NCBI RefSeq assembly: GCF_017876155.1
Contig: NZ_JAGINP010000014.1
Location: forward strand, 124,001 to 188,000
Direction of reading: 5' to 3'
Length of the DNA: 64,000 nt
Source of the DNA: Azospirillum rugosum
GTDB taxonomy: Bacteria > Pseudomonadota > Alphaproteobacteria > Azospirillales > Azospirillaceae
Shown: in pieces, positions 15,451 through 24,464 of the stretch
Layout: the number at the start of each line of letters is the position of its first letter
How positions within the stretch are numbered: the first letter of the stretch is position 1
Made by a program: the position numbers and the translations under genes
The notes under the pieces: model-generated
Seen by the model: the letters and a program-made list of their open reading frames with translations, nothing else
Databases searched by the model: none
Told to the model about the DNA's origin: nothing

Positions 15451-15588
15451 CACCCTCTCCCGCCCTGGGAGAGGGAGGGACCCGCCGAAGGCGGGAGGGT
15501 GAGGGCTGGGCGCGGAGAATGCGCTGATTCTCGGCGCTACCCTCACCCGGCCGCTTCGCGGCCACCCTCTCCCGGGACGGGAGAGGGG
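15451..15588. repeat. Composite structured repeat, about 140 bases
   Basis: Four sub-units can be read: CCCTCTCCC/GGGAGAGGG at each outer end, an inner CCCGCCGAAGGCGGG with GGTGAGGG, and the opposed CCCTCACCCGGCCGCTTCGCGG. GCGCTGATTCTCGGCG lies in the middle. The element at 48115-48256 has the same order of units, including GCGCTGATCC at the centre, so this is a mobile or amplified structured repeat. It separates the ferredoxin from the TPR-like gene in the nifB operon. Confidence 0.85.
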
Positions 15589-15609
15589 AACCCGCGGCCG
15601 CTACGTCGA

Positions 15610-15801
15610 TCAGGCCGGGACGCAGCAGTCGGCCGGGCAGACCGAGGCGCACTGCGGGCTGGAGAACTGGCCCTTGCACTCGGTGCAGGTGGCCGGGTCG
15701 ATGGCGTAGGCGCCCTTCTTGAAACTGATCGCGTTGTTCGGGCACTCAGCCTCGCAGGCGCCGCAGGCGGTGCAGTCGGAAGCCTTGATCTTGTAAGCCA
15801 T
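15610..15801 (-). CDS. fdxN: 2[4Fe-4S] ferredoxin of the nifB operon (FdxN/FrxA type)
   Basis: A 63-residue electron carrier with two cluster motifs: C10-x2-C13-x2-C16-x3-C20 (CTACGACEAECP) and C39-x2-C42-x8-C51-x3-C55 (CTECKGQFSSPQCASVC). The enlarged second motif with an insertion between its second and third cysteines is typical of nif-linked ferredoxins, which feed electrons to NifB or to nitrogenase. GAGAG lies just upstream of the ATG. It is 67 bases downstream of nifB. The symbol frxA has also been used for this gene in Azospirillum. Confidence 0.92.
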   Translation of the reverse strand: MAYKIKASDCTACGACEAECPNNAISFKKGAYAIDPATCTECKGQFSSPQCASVCPADCCVPA

Positions 15802-15868
15802 CACTCTCTCCTCGGGTGGAAGGCGGCAGTTGCGGTGGGCCGCCGGTTGAAATCCGTGTTCGGTTGCG

Positions 15869-17428
15869 TCAGGCGCGCTTGGCGGTGAAGGCGCCCGTGC
15901 GGATGACCGCGTCCTGGCCGGCACGCGCGTTGACCGCACCTTGGCCCAGGCGCTCGGCATAGTCCTTGAAGTAGGTCAATGCCGACTCCTCGATGTACTC
16001 GAAGGCGAAGCGGTCCACCGGCTCGATGCCCGCGGCTTGCAGCTTCTTCGACGGGCAGCCGCCGACCTTCGCCACGAACACCGCGGTGCAATCGTTGATG
16101 GCGGACAGCACGGTGTCCAGCGCGTCCTCGTCGCCGGAGCCGCCCTCGCAATACTGGTCGACGCGGCGGTGGCCGACGAACTTGGCGCCCTTCGGGCCGA
16201 CCTCGTAGATCTGGAATTCCTTGGCGTGGCCGAAGTGTTCGTTGATGCGCTCGCCGCCCTTGGTGGCGACGGCGATCAGGATGGGATCGACCGCGGTGCC
16301 GACCGTCTCCGCCACGTCCGCCTGCGCGGCGGCCTTGGAGGCGTGGCGCTCGGCGCGCTCCGCCTCGACATGCTCGCGGTAGGTGCGCGCGGCCTCGCGG
16401 TCGTAGTCGATCTCCTCCATCGCGTCGATGCGGTCGATGGTGAACTCCGACCCGCGGTCCTCGCCCAGCAGGCCGACGGCGTCGGCGCGGCACTGGCGGC
16501 AGTGGCGCATCAGCTTCGCGCCGCCCTCGCACTGGTCCTGGAGGACCTTCAGCTCCTGCGCGGTGGGGCCGCGCTGGCCGGTCAGGCCGAAGTGGGTGCC
16601 GTGCGCCGGGTCGGAGATCAGCGGCATGATGTTGTGCAGGAAGGCGCCGCGCGCCTTGACCGCCTTGTTCACGTCCATCAGGTGCTCGTCGTTGATCCCC
16701 GGGATCATGACGGAGTTCACCTTCACCAGGATGCCGCGCGACGTCAGCATCTCCAGCCCGAGCATCTGGCGCTCGTGCAGGATCTTGGCGGCGTCCAGCC
16801 CGGTCCAGCGCTTGTGGTCGTGGAAGATCCACGGGTAGATGTGCTGCCCGACCTCCGGATCGACCATGTTGATGGTGATGGTGACGTGGTCGATGTTGTA
16901 CTGGGCGATGGTGTCCACATGGTCGGGCAGGGCCAGGCCGTTGGTGGACAGGCACAGCTTCAGGTCCGGCGCCTTCTTCTGCAGCATCTCGAACGTCTTG
17001 AAGGTGTTCTTGCCGCCGGCGGCCAGGCTGTCGCCGGGGCCGGCGATGCCGATGACGGAGAGCTGCGGGATTTCGGCGGACACCGCCATGATCTTGCGGA
17101 TCGCCTGCTCGGGCGTCAGCTTCTCGGACACCACGCCCGGACGGCTCTCGTTCGAGCAGTCGTACTTGCGGTTGCAGTAGTTGCACTGGATGTTGCAGGC
17201 CGGGGCCACCGCCACATGCATGCGGGCGAAGTAATGGTGCGCCTCTTCCGAGTAGCAGGGATGGTTCTTCACCTTCTCCCACACCGCCGGATCCATGTCG
17301 GCCGGCCCGTCCGACGACCCGCAGGACGACGACGCACAGCCGGACGCCGCGGCGGGCGCTGGCGTGTCCGCGGGGGCCTTCAGCTCACCCAGGCCCAGGA
17401 TGCTGTCGAGCGAAATCACGTTGCCCAT
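15869..17428 (-). CDS. nifB: FeMo-cofactor biosynthesis radical SAM protein NifB
   Basis: NifB uses S-adenosylmethionine to fuse two [4Fe-4S] clusters and insert a carbide, giving the NifB-co precursor of FeMo-cofactor. The 519-residue protein shows the radical SAM motif C78-NIQ-C82-NY-C85, the GIAGPGDSLA motif, and a C-terminal NifX/NafY-like cluster-carrier domain (about residues 385-500: ATKGGERINEHFGHAKEFQIYEV). The N-terminal ~45 residues are Ala/Ser/Cys-rich (GCASSSCGSS). A -24/-12 promoter and two NifA palindromes lie upstream. It opens an operon of up to eleven genes running to 9496. Confidence 0.97.
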   Translation of the reverse strand: MGNVISLDSILGLGELKAPADTPAPAAASGCASSSCGSSDGPADMDPAVWEKVKNHPCYSEEAHHYFARMHVAVAPACNIQCNYCNRKYDCSNESRPGVVSEKLTPEQAIRKIMAVSAEIPQLSVIGIAGPGDSLAAGGKNTFKTFEMLQKKAPDLKLCLSTNGLALPDHVDTIAQYNIDHVTITINMVDPEVGQHIYPWIFHDHKRWTGLDAAKILHERQMLGLEMLTSRGILVKVNSVMIPGINDEHLMDVNKAVKARGAFLHNIMPLISDPAHGTHFGLTGQRGPTAQELKVLQDQCEGGAKLMRHCRQCRADAVGLLGEDRGSEFTIDRIDAMEEIDYDREAARTYREHVEAERAERHASKAAAQADVAETVGTAVDPILIAVATKGGERINEHFGHAKEFQIYEVGPKGAKFVGHRRVDQYCEGGSGDEDALDTVLSAINDCTAVFVAKVGGCPSKKLQAAGIEPVDRFAFEYIEESALTYFKDYAERLGQGAVNARAGQDAVIRTGAFTAKRA

Positions 17429-17479
17429 CGTTCACTCCTTCCCTGCCGCGCCGCCGGCGCCGGTGCTCGGACCGGAAAC

Positions 17480-17495
17480 AGCAATTTCGGGGCCA
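17480..17495 (-). promoter_or_regulatory. Sigma-54 (-24/-12) promoter of the nifB operon
   Basis: The minus strand reads TGGCCCCGAAATTGCT. It keeps the invariant GG and GC with exact spacing against TGGCAC-N5-TTGCA. It ends 52 bases upstream of the nifB ATG. Confidence 0.85.
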
Positions 17496-17552
17496 GTTCA
17501 GGAATTGCAGGAAAAACAACGGGTTGGGCCGGTTTGTCAGGTCGATGCCCTG

Positions 17553-17568
17553 TGTCGGCATTGCGACA
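17553..17568. promoter_or_regulatory. NifA upstream activator site 1 of nifB (TGT-N10-ACA)
   Basis: TGTCGGCATTGCGACA matches TGT-N10-ACA exactly and is close to a full palindrome. Its centre is about 65 bases upstream of the -24 element. Confidence 0.82.
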
Positions 17569-17580
17569 ATGGCGGGGTGG

Positions 17581-17596
17581 TGTCGGGGAATCGACA
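17581..17596. promoter_or_regulatory. NifA upstream activator site 2 of nifB (TGT-N10-ACA)
   Basis: TGTCGGGGAATCGACA matches TGT-N10-ACA exactly. It lies 28 bases, between two and three helical turns, from site 1, suggesting two NifA dimers act together. Confidence 0.8.
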
Positions 17597-17743
17597 CGCC
17601 GGGGCCGGGCCGCGGCCTCGCGCAATCATACCTGCATATGTTTGCCACTCCCGCAATTGCCGGTGTGACGTTTCAGCGATTGTAAAATGGGATGTGCTTG
17701 TCCATGGTGTGGCAACTCTGTCTTGCAGGCCGCAGGTCCCTTC

Positions 17744-18367
17744 ATGCCCGAGGCGTTTCTCCGCTGGTTTCCGCTGCTGTGTCTTGCCGGCTTCGTCGCC
17801 ACCACCCTGTGGCGGCTGCGCTGGCTGCGCCGGAACACCGGCGTGGACGCGATGGCCTTCGAGACGGGGGACGGGGCGCACGCCTTCCTGCTGCGGATGT
17901 TCCGGGTGATGGTCGGGCTGACCGGGCTCTATGTCGTGGCGCGGGCGATCTGGTGGCGCAGCCTGGACGCGGCGGTCGGCCGGATCGACGCCGTGGCGGC
18001 CGTGACCGAGGCGGCGGGGGGTGTCCTTCAGATGGTGGCGCTGGCCATGATGGCCGCCGGCGTGCTGGCGATGGTGGCCGGGCAGCGCTCCATGGGCCTG
18101 TCCTGGCGCATCGGCGTCGACCGGGAACGGCCGACCGACCTCGTCACCTCCGGCCTGTTCCGCTATTCGCGCAACCCCATCTTCGCCGGGGTCGGCGCCT
18201 ATTTCATCGCCCTGTTCCTGGTGTCGCCGACCGCGCCCACCCTGGCCATCATGGCCGCCGGCCTTGTCGGCATGGCGGTGCAGGTGCGGCTGGAGGAGGA
18301 GCATCTGGGCAACCTGCACGGCCCCCATTACGAGGACTACCGCCGCCGCGTCCGCCGCTGGGTGTGA
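17744..18367 (+). CDS. Integral-membrane methyltransferase-family protein (isoprenylcysteine/phospholipid methyltransferase-like)
   Basis: A 207-residue membrane protein with about four to five hydrophobic segments (WFPLLCLAGFVATTLW, VMVGLTGLYVVARAIWW, LQMVALAMMAAGVLAMVAG, IFAGVGAYFIALFLV). The C-terminal part has the ICMT/PEMT signature: LVTSGLFRYSRNPIFAGV and RLEEEHLGNLHGPHYEDYRRRVRRWV, where the RNP and EE residues bind S-adenosylmethionine. Substrate is not predictable. The start at 17744 was picked because the frame upstream lacks membrane or family features. It is divergent from nifB; the NifA sites lie between the two genes, but I found no properly spaced -24/-12 element facing this gene. 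Confidence 0.8.
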   Translation: MPEAFLRWFPLLCLAGFVATTLWRLRWLRRNTGVDAMAFETGDGAHAFLLRMFRVMVGLTGLYVVARAIWWRSLDAAVGRIDAVAAVTEAAGGVLQMVALAMMAAGVLAMVAGQRSMGLSWRIGVDRERPTDLVTSGLFRYSRNPIFAGVGAYFIALFLVSPTAPTLAIMAAGLVGMAVQVRLEEEHLGNLHGPHYEDYRRRVRRWV

Positions 18368-18374
18368 TGGGCCG

Positions 18375-18407
18375 GACACCGTAGAGACACCGTAGAGACA
18401 CCGTAGG
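18375..18407 (+). repeat. Three tandem copies of an 11-base unit
   Basis: GACACCGTAGA is repeated three times (the last ends GG). The third copy runs directly into the GTAGGTCGGG arm of the palindromic repeat that starts at 18403. Confidence 0.9.
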
Positions 18408-18488
18408 TCGGGTGGAGGCGCAGCCGCAACCCGACATCGCCGCCATGGAGACGTGTGTTGGGTTGCGCTGGCGCTCCACCCAACCTAC
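18403..18488. repeat. GTAGGTCGGGTGGA-type palindromic intergenic repeat, copy 2
   Basis: The arms GTAGGTCGGGTGGAGGCGCA and GCGCTCCACCCAACCTAC are inverted around AACCCGACA and TGTTGGGTT. It lies between the convergent ends of the membrane methyltransferase and the cyclase-FHA gene. Confidence 0.85.
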
Positions 18489-18496
18489 GGAGGATC

Positions 18497-19387
18497 TCAG
18501 GTCAGCTCGCCACGGAAGGCGACGACGTGGTCCTCGCCGGGGGTGCGCGGTTCGGCGCCGAAGCCGATCAGGCCGCTGCCGACCAGCTTCGTCGAATCGC
18601 GGCGCAGCACCACCGGCAGTGAATCGCCGGTGCGGATGAAGGTGCCGTTGGTCGAATGGTCGGTCAGGATGAAGCTCTCGCGGCTGAAGTCGATCACCGC
18701 GTGCTGGCGCGAGGTCTGGCGCGACAGGATGCGCAGGCCGCTGGTCTCCTCCCGCCCGACGGTCACCCGCGGCAGCAGGCAATTCATCGTCACGGTGGCG
18801 CCGCGGTAGTCCAGGTGCAGGGTCAGCATCCCGCGCTCGTCGGGCCGGTTCGACACGGTCAGCCCGACCGTGGTGCTCTCGATCGTTTCCTCCGCCTCGT
18901 CCGTCAGGCGGATCTGGAAGACGCGGATCGGCGTCGCCTTGCCCTTCACCGAAATGCTGTTCAGCAGCTTGGCCTTGCGGTGGAGCGGCGGGGACAGGCG
19001 CTGGACGAAGGTGTCGGTGGCCAGGACCTCGCCGGCGCGGGCGATGGCCTCCACGCGGGCGGCGACGTTGCAGGCGTCCCCGTACAGATCCTCCCGTCCC
19101 TGGATCACCGGGCCGAAATGAAGGCCGACGCGCAGGCGCAGGCCGTAGCCCCCCTGCTGCTCCATCATCGCCAGGGTGGAGACGGCGGCGTCGTCCGCGG
19201 TGGGGAAGGCGGCCAGCAGCCCGTCGCCCAGGCTCTTGATCACCCGGCCGGCGTTGGCCTCGATGATCAGGCGCAGGTGCGCCAGGACCCGCTGGGCCAG
19301 CGTGGCGGCCGGCACGTTGCCGATGCGCTCGTACAGCTGGGTGCTGTCGACGATGTCCACAAACAGGAGCGCGAGGGGCTTTTCCAT
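18497..19387 (-). CDS. Class III nucleotide cyclase domain fused to an FHA domain
   Basis: A 296-residue soluble protein. Residues 1-170 form a class III adenylate/guanylate cyclase catalytic domain: LLFVDIVDSTQLYERIG (first metal Asp), VIKSLGDGLLAAFPT (second metal Asp), LRVGLHFGPVIQGREDLYGDACNVAARVE. Residues ~190-290 form an FHA domain for phosphothreonine: VTVGREETSGLRILSRQTSRQHAVIDFS and LTDHSTNGTFIR. The ATG at 19387 is used; a TTG three codons upstream is possible. Cyclase-FHA fusions imply that a kinase-phosphorylated partner recruits cNMP synthesis. It lies downstream of nifA in the same direction with a 140-base gap. No direct nif link is shown. Confidence 0.88.
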   Translation of the reverse strand: MEKPLALLFVDIVDSTQLYERIGNVPAATLAQRVLAHLRLIIEANAGRVIKSLGDGLLAAFPTADDAAVSTLAMMEQQGGYGLRLRVGLHFGPVIQGREDLYGDACNVAARVEAIARAGEVLATDTFVQRLSPPLHRKAKLLNSISVKGKATPIRVFQIRLTDEAEETIESTTVGLTVSNRPDERGMLTLHLDYRGATVTMNCLLPRVTVGREETSGLRILSRQTSRQHAVIDFSRESFILTDHSTNGTFIRTGDSLPVVLRRDSTKLVGSGLIGFGAEPRTPGEDHVVAFRGELT

Positions 19388-19528
19388 CTCGTGCAAAGGC
19401 CCGGACCTGGATGTTGCGGGGTAGGGCCGGCCGTACAGCGTGCAGCCGGTATTCCCCCTTCATAGCACAACCAGCCATAGGCGTCACAGCAACCCGCGGA
19501 CAAAAGGCCGCGGAGCGGTGTCCACCAC

Positions 19529-21433
<1,905 letters not shown>

Positions 21434-21621
21434 GTTCGACACCCCTTGCTCGACCGGGAATCCGGCTTGAAGCGCAATGGCTTGCGCCCTTCCGCAGGTC
21501 CCGGCACAGCGCCTCGAACCTTTCCTCCCGGGTGGAGTGCGCGCTCGTTCTCGCGGCGCCTTTGACCACCGGTCCGTCCGCCTGATGGCTCTCTGGTCGG
21601 CCCATTCGGCATGCGGATGGT

Positions 21622-21644
21622 GGAAAGTGTCTGAGACATTTCCC
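21622..21644. promoter_or_regulatory. Dyad upstream of nifA, possible operator
   Basis: The core TGTCTGAGACA is a perfect odd palindrome centred on G, and the symmetry extends through AAG/TTT and GG/CC with one break. It lies about 190 bases upstream of the nifA start. The TGT-N5-ACA spacing is wrong for NifA. The binding protein is unknown. Confidence 0.45.
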
Positions 21645-21751
21645 GGAAAGGCAAGCCCTTTTGCATAGATGATGCTGCGACGCACAATGACCTTCGGCTG
21701 TGGCGAAACGCCGCGACCGGCGTGGGTGCTGGCATTTTCAACCGACCTGTG

Positions 21752-21773
21752 TTACTAACTGACCAGTCAGTAA
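21752..21773. promoter_or_regulatory. TetR-type operator upstream of the export operon
   Basis: Arms TTACTAACTG and CAGTCAGTAA flank a two-base centre; nine of ten positions are symmetric. TAATAAAAACT follows directly, so the site overlaps the probable promoter of the tetR-type gene 58 bases downstream. Autorepression by that regulator is the natural reading. Confidence 0.72.
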
Positions 21774-21830
21774 TAAAAACTCATCCGTCCGTCTCCGCGC
21801 TGGTGGGGGCGCAGGGCATGGGAGGTCGCC

Positions 21831-22505
21831 ATGACCGATGACGAGTCGTCGGTGCCGCGCTGGCGCCGCCGCAAGCAGGACCGCCCGCAGGAGATCGTGG
21901 ACGCCGCCCTCGACGTGTTCGGGGAGCGGGGGTTCGCCGCGGCGCGCCTGGACGACGTCGCCGCCCGCGCCGGGGTCAGCAAGGGCACGCTCTACCTCTA
22001 TTTCCCGAACAAGGAGGAGCTGTTCAAGGCGGTGGTGCGCAGCGCCATCGTCCCGAACCTGGAGATGGCGGAACGCCTGCTGGCCGGCGCCGAGGGGCCG
22101 AGCTTTGCCGTGCTGGAGGCGCTGCTCGGCCTGATGGCGACCCGCATCCTGCGCACCAAGGCCGGCGCCATCCCGAAGCTGATCATCGCGGAGGCCGGCA
22201 ACTTCCCCGACCTCGCGCGCTTCTATTATGAAGAGGTGATCCGGCGCGCCTTCGCGCTGCTTTCCGCCGTGCTGGCGCGCGGGGTGGCGCGGGGGGAGTT
22301 CCGGCCCCTGGACATCGACGCCACCGTGCGCCTGATCGTCGCCCCCATGCTGATGAGCGCGCTGTGGCGCTCCACCTTCGAGGCTCTGGAGGGCCGCCCG
22401 CTGGACGTGCCGGCGCTGGTGCGCGCGCACCTCGACAACCTGCGCCGCGCGCTTGCCCCGGACGGTGAGGGCCCGGACGGTGGAACAGGAGGATCCGCAT
22501 CATGA
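21831..22505 (+). CDS. TetR/AcrR-family transcriptional regulator
   Basis: A 224-residue repressor whose N-terminal helix-turn-helix is classical: RPQEIVDAALDVFGERGFAAARLDDVAARAGVSKGTLYLYFPNKEELFKAVV (about residues 18-69). The C-terminal domain should bind a small ligand. GGAGG lies six bases before the ATG. Its stop overlaps the start of the HlyD-type gene by four bases, and a matching palindromic operator lies 58 bases upstream, so it most likely controls its own export operon, much as CecR-type regulators control ybhGFSR-like pumps. Confidence 0.92.
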   Translation: MTDDESSVPRWRRRKQDRPQEIVDAALDVFGERGFAAARLDDVAARAGVSKGTLYLYFPNKEELFKAVVRSAIVPNLEMAERLLAGAEGPSFAVLEALLGLMATRILRTKAGAIPKLIIAEAGNFPDLARFYYEEVIRRAFALLSAVLARGVARGEFRPLDIDATVRLIVAPMLMSALWRSTFEALEGRPLDVPALVRAHLDNLRRALAPDGEGPDGGTGGSAS

Positions 22506-23449
22506 GCTGGATCACCGACGCGCTGGCGGCCGTGGCGGTCGCCCTGGGGCTCGGCGGGGCGGACGCGGTGCCGCTCGCCCACGGCTATGTGGAGGGGGAG
22601 TATCTGCGCGTCGCCGCCCCGTCGTCGGGGACGCTGGACAGCCTGTCGGTGGCGCGCGGCGGCCGGGTCGCGGCCGGGGCGCCGCTGTTCGCGTTGGACC
22701 TGACCACCGCGCGGGCGGAATGCGCGCGGCTCACCGCCGCCCTGGCCCAGGCCCGGGCGCAGCTGGCCGACCTGCGCAAGGGCAAGCGGCCGGACGAGTT
22801 GGCGGTCGTCGCCGCGCAGAAGGCGCAGGCGGAGGCGTCGCTGCGCTACTCCACCCTGGATTTGGAGCGGCAGCAGACTCTGGTGGCGCGCAAGGTCAGC
22901 TCGGACGACCGGCTGGACGCCGCCCGCGCCGCCTACGACCGCGATCGCGCGCGGCTCGCCGAGCTGACCGCGCAGCTGTCCGTGTCGAACCTGCCGGCCC
23001 GGCCCGACCAGCTGCGCGCCGCGGAGGAGGCGGTGGCCCAGGCGGAAGCCGCGCTGGCCCAGGCGAACCGGCGCCTCGCCGAACTGGCGCCCCTGGCCCC
23101 GGCCGACGCGCTGGTCGAGGACACGCTGTTCAACCCCGGCGAATGGGTCCCGGCGGGCTCCCCCGTGGTGACGCTTCTGCCGCCCGGCAACGTCAAGCTG
23201 GTCGTCTTCGTGCCGGAGCCGCTGATGAACCGGGTCACGCCGGGCGCGCCGCTGGCGGTGCGCTGCGACGGCTGCCCGCCCGGCCTGACCGCGCGGGTCA
23301 GCTACGTCGCGCCGCGCGCCGAATACACGCCGCCGGTCATCTACAGCGTCGGCAGCCGGGAGAAGCTGGTGTTCCGGGTGGAGGCGAAACCGGACGCCGG
23401 CGCCGCCCTCAATCCGGGGCTGCCGGTGGATGTGGAGTTGCGGCCGTGA
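22502..23449 (+). CDS. HlyD-family periplasmic adaptor subunit
   Basis: A 315-residue membrane-fusion protein that links an inner-membrane ABC exporter to the periplasm. The N-terminus WITDALAAVAVALGLGG is a short hydrophobic anchor or signal. YLRVAAPSSGTLDSLSVARGGRVAAGAPLFALD is the first lipoyl half, residues ~75-180 form a coiled-coil hairpin (RAQLADLRKGKRPDELAVVAAQKAQAEASLRY and the returning AAEEAVAQAEAALAQANRRLAEL), and VEDTLFNPGEWVPAGSPVVTLLP the second half, then a beta-barrel region. It overlaps both neighbours by four bases (ATGA, GTGA), so it is translationally coupled. Confidence 0.92.
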   Translation: MSWITDALAAVAVALGLGGADAVPLAHGYVEGEYLRVAAPSSGTLDSLSVARGGRVAAGAPLFALDLTTARAECARLTAALAQARAQLADLRKGKRPDELAVVAAQKAQAEASLRYSTLDLERQQTLVARKVSSDDRLDAARAAYDRDRARLAELTAQLSVSNLPARPDQLRAAEEAVAQAEAALAQANRRLAELAPLAPADALVEDTLFNPGEWVPAGSPVVTLLPPGNVKLVVFVPEPLMNRVTPGAPLAVRCDGCPPGLTARVSYVAPRAEYTPPVIYSVGSREKLVFRVEAKPDAGAALNPGLPVDVELRP

Positions 23450-24378
23450 CCGGCAATGGTGAAGCCGCCATCGACGTCCACGGGCTGGTCAAGCGGTTCG
23501 GGGCCAAGACGGTGGTGGACGGCTTCTCGATCCGGGTGGCGGCGGGGCAGATCTACGGCTTCCTTGGGCCGAACGGGTCGGGCAAGACGACGACCATCCG
23601 CATGCTCTGCGGCCTGCTGACGCCGGACGCGGGGGAGGGGACTTGCCTCGGGCTCGACATTCGGACCCAGAGCGCCGCGATCAAGCGGCAGGTCGGCTAC
23701 ATGACCCAGAAGTTCAGCTTCTGGGAGGATCTGAGCATCGCGGAGAACCTGGACTTCGTCGCCCGCATGTACGGGCTGCCCGACCGCAAGCGACGCGTCG
23801 CCGGTGCGCTGGAGCGGCTGGGCCTCGCCAACCGGCGGACGCAGCTGGCGGGGGAACTGTCCGGCGGCTGGAAGCAACGGCTGGCGCTGGCCGCCTGCAT
23901 CCTGCACGAGCCGAAGCTCCTGCTGCTCGACGAGCCGACGGCCGGCGTCGACCCCAAGGCGCGGCGCGAGTTCTGGGACGAAATCCACCGGCTGGCGCAG
24001 GACGGCCTGACCGTGCTGGTCAGCACCCATTTTATGGACGAGGCGGAGCGCTGCCACGCCATCGCCTACCTCGCCTATGGCAAGCTGATGGCCCAAGGGA
24101 CGGTGGACGAGGTCGTCGCCCGCTCCGGCGTGCTGACCTATGAGGTGTCGGGCCCCGATCCGGGCCGCGTCGCGGCCGACCTGACGGGCAAGCCGGGGGT
24201 GGAGATGGTCGCCGCCTTCGGCGCCCGCCTGCACGTCACGGGCATCGACGCCGCGGCGCTGGAGGCGGCGCTGCGCCCCTGGGCGGACCAGCCCGGCCTG
24301 CGGGTCGCGCGCGCCGAGCCGACGCTGGAGGACGTGTTCATCCACCTGATGAACCGCAGCACGGACAACTTCTCATGA
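23446..24378 (+). CDS. ABC exporter ATP-binding protein (CcmA/DrrA/YbhF type)
   Basis: A 310-residue ATPase that powers the ABC-2 export complex of this operon. Motifs in order: Walker A GPNGSGKTTT, Q-loop YMTQKFSFWEDLSIAENL, signature ELSGGWKQRLALA (a WKQR variant typical of this group), Walker B LLLLDEPTAGVD, and switch His in LVSTHFMDEAERC. The C-terminal ~80 residues are the extra domain of DrrA-like ATPases. The start is GTG at 23446, overlapping the HlyD stop (GTGA). Its own stop is overlapped by ATGA at 24375, where a further operon gene would be expected, but that frame is not a permease. Confidence 0.92.
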   Translation: MTGNGEAAIDVHGLVKRFGAKTVVDGFSIRVAAGQIYGFLGPNGSGKTTTIRMLCGLLTPDAGEGTCLGLDIRTQSAAIKRQVGYMTQKFSFWEDLSIAENLDFVARMYGLPDRKRRVAGALERLGLANRRTQLAGELSGGWKQRLALAACILHEPKLLLLDEPTAGVDPKARREFWDEIHRLAQDGLTVLVSTHFMDEAERCHAIAYLAYGKLMAQGTVDEVVARSGVLTYEVSGPDPGRVAADLTGKPGVEMVAAFGARLHVTGIDAAALEAALRPWADQPGLRVARAEPTLEDVFIHLMNRSTDNFS

Positions 24379-24426
24379 CGAGCGCCCGGCCGCACCGCGC
24401 CCGCCCGAACCGCGCGCGCATGGACG

Positions 24427-24456
24427 GGCCCCCGCGCCGTCGTAGACACGGGGGCC
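24427..24456. terminator. Hairpin downstream of the ABC ATPase gene
   Basis: GGCCCCCG and CGGGGGCC form an 8-bp stem with a 14-base loop. It lies between the end of the ATPase gene and the convergent end of the secreted-protein gene, so it could serve both. No T-tract is present. Confidence 0.4.
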
Positions 24457-24464
24457 GGGCGATG

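Larger units (their letters stand above)
21434..21830. other. Intergenic region between divergent nifA and the tetR-type gene
   Basis: This stretch of 397 bases has no convincing gene. It holds a dyad at 21622-21644 on the nifA side and a TetR-type operator at 21752-21773. I found no -24/-12 element or TGT-N10-ACA site facing nifA, so nifA is probably read by another sigma factor. Confidence 0.6.

Noticed and set aside
17633..17647. TGGCAAACATATGCA on the minus strand, resembling a second -24/-12 promoter for nifB
   Set aside because: The spacing between GG and GC is one base short, which abolishes sigma-54 promoters, and it would lie upstream of the NifA sites.
17710..17727. TGGCAACTCTGTCTTGCA facing the membrane methyltransferase gene
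   Set aside because: The spacing between the GG and GC elements is two bases too long for sigma-54.
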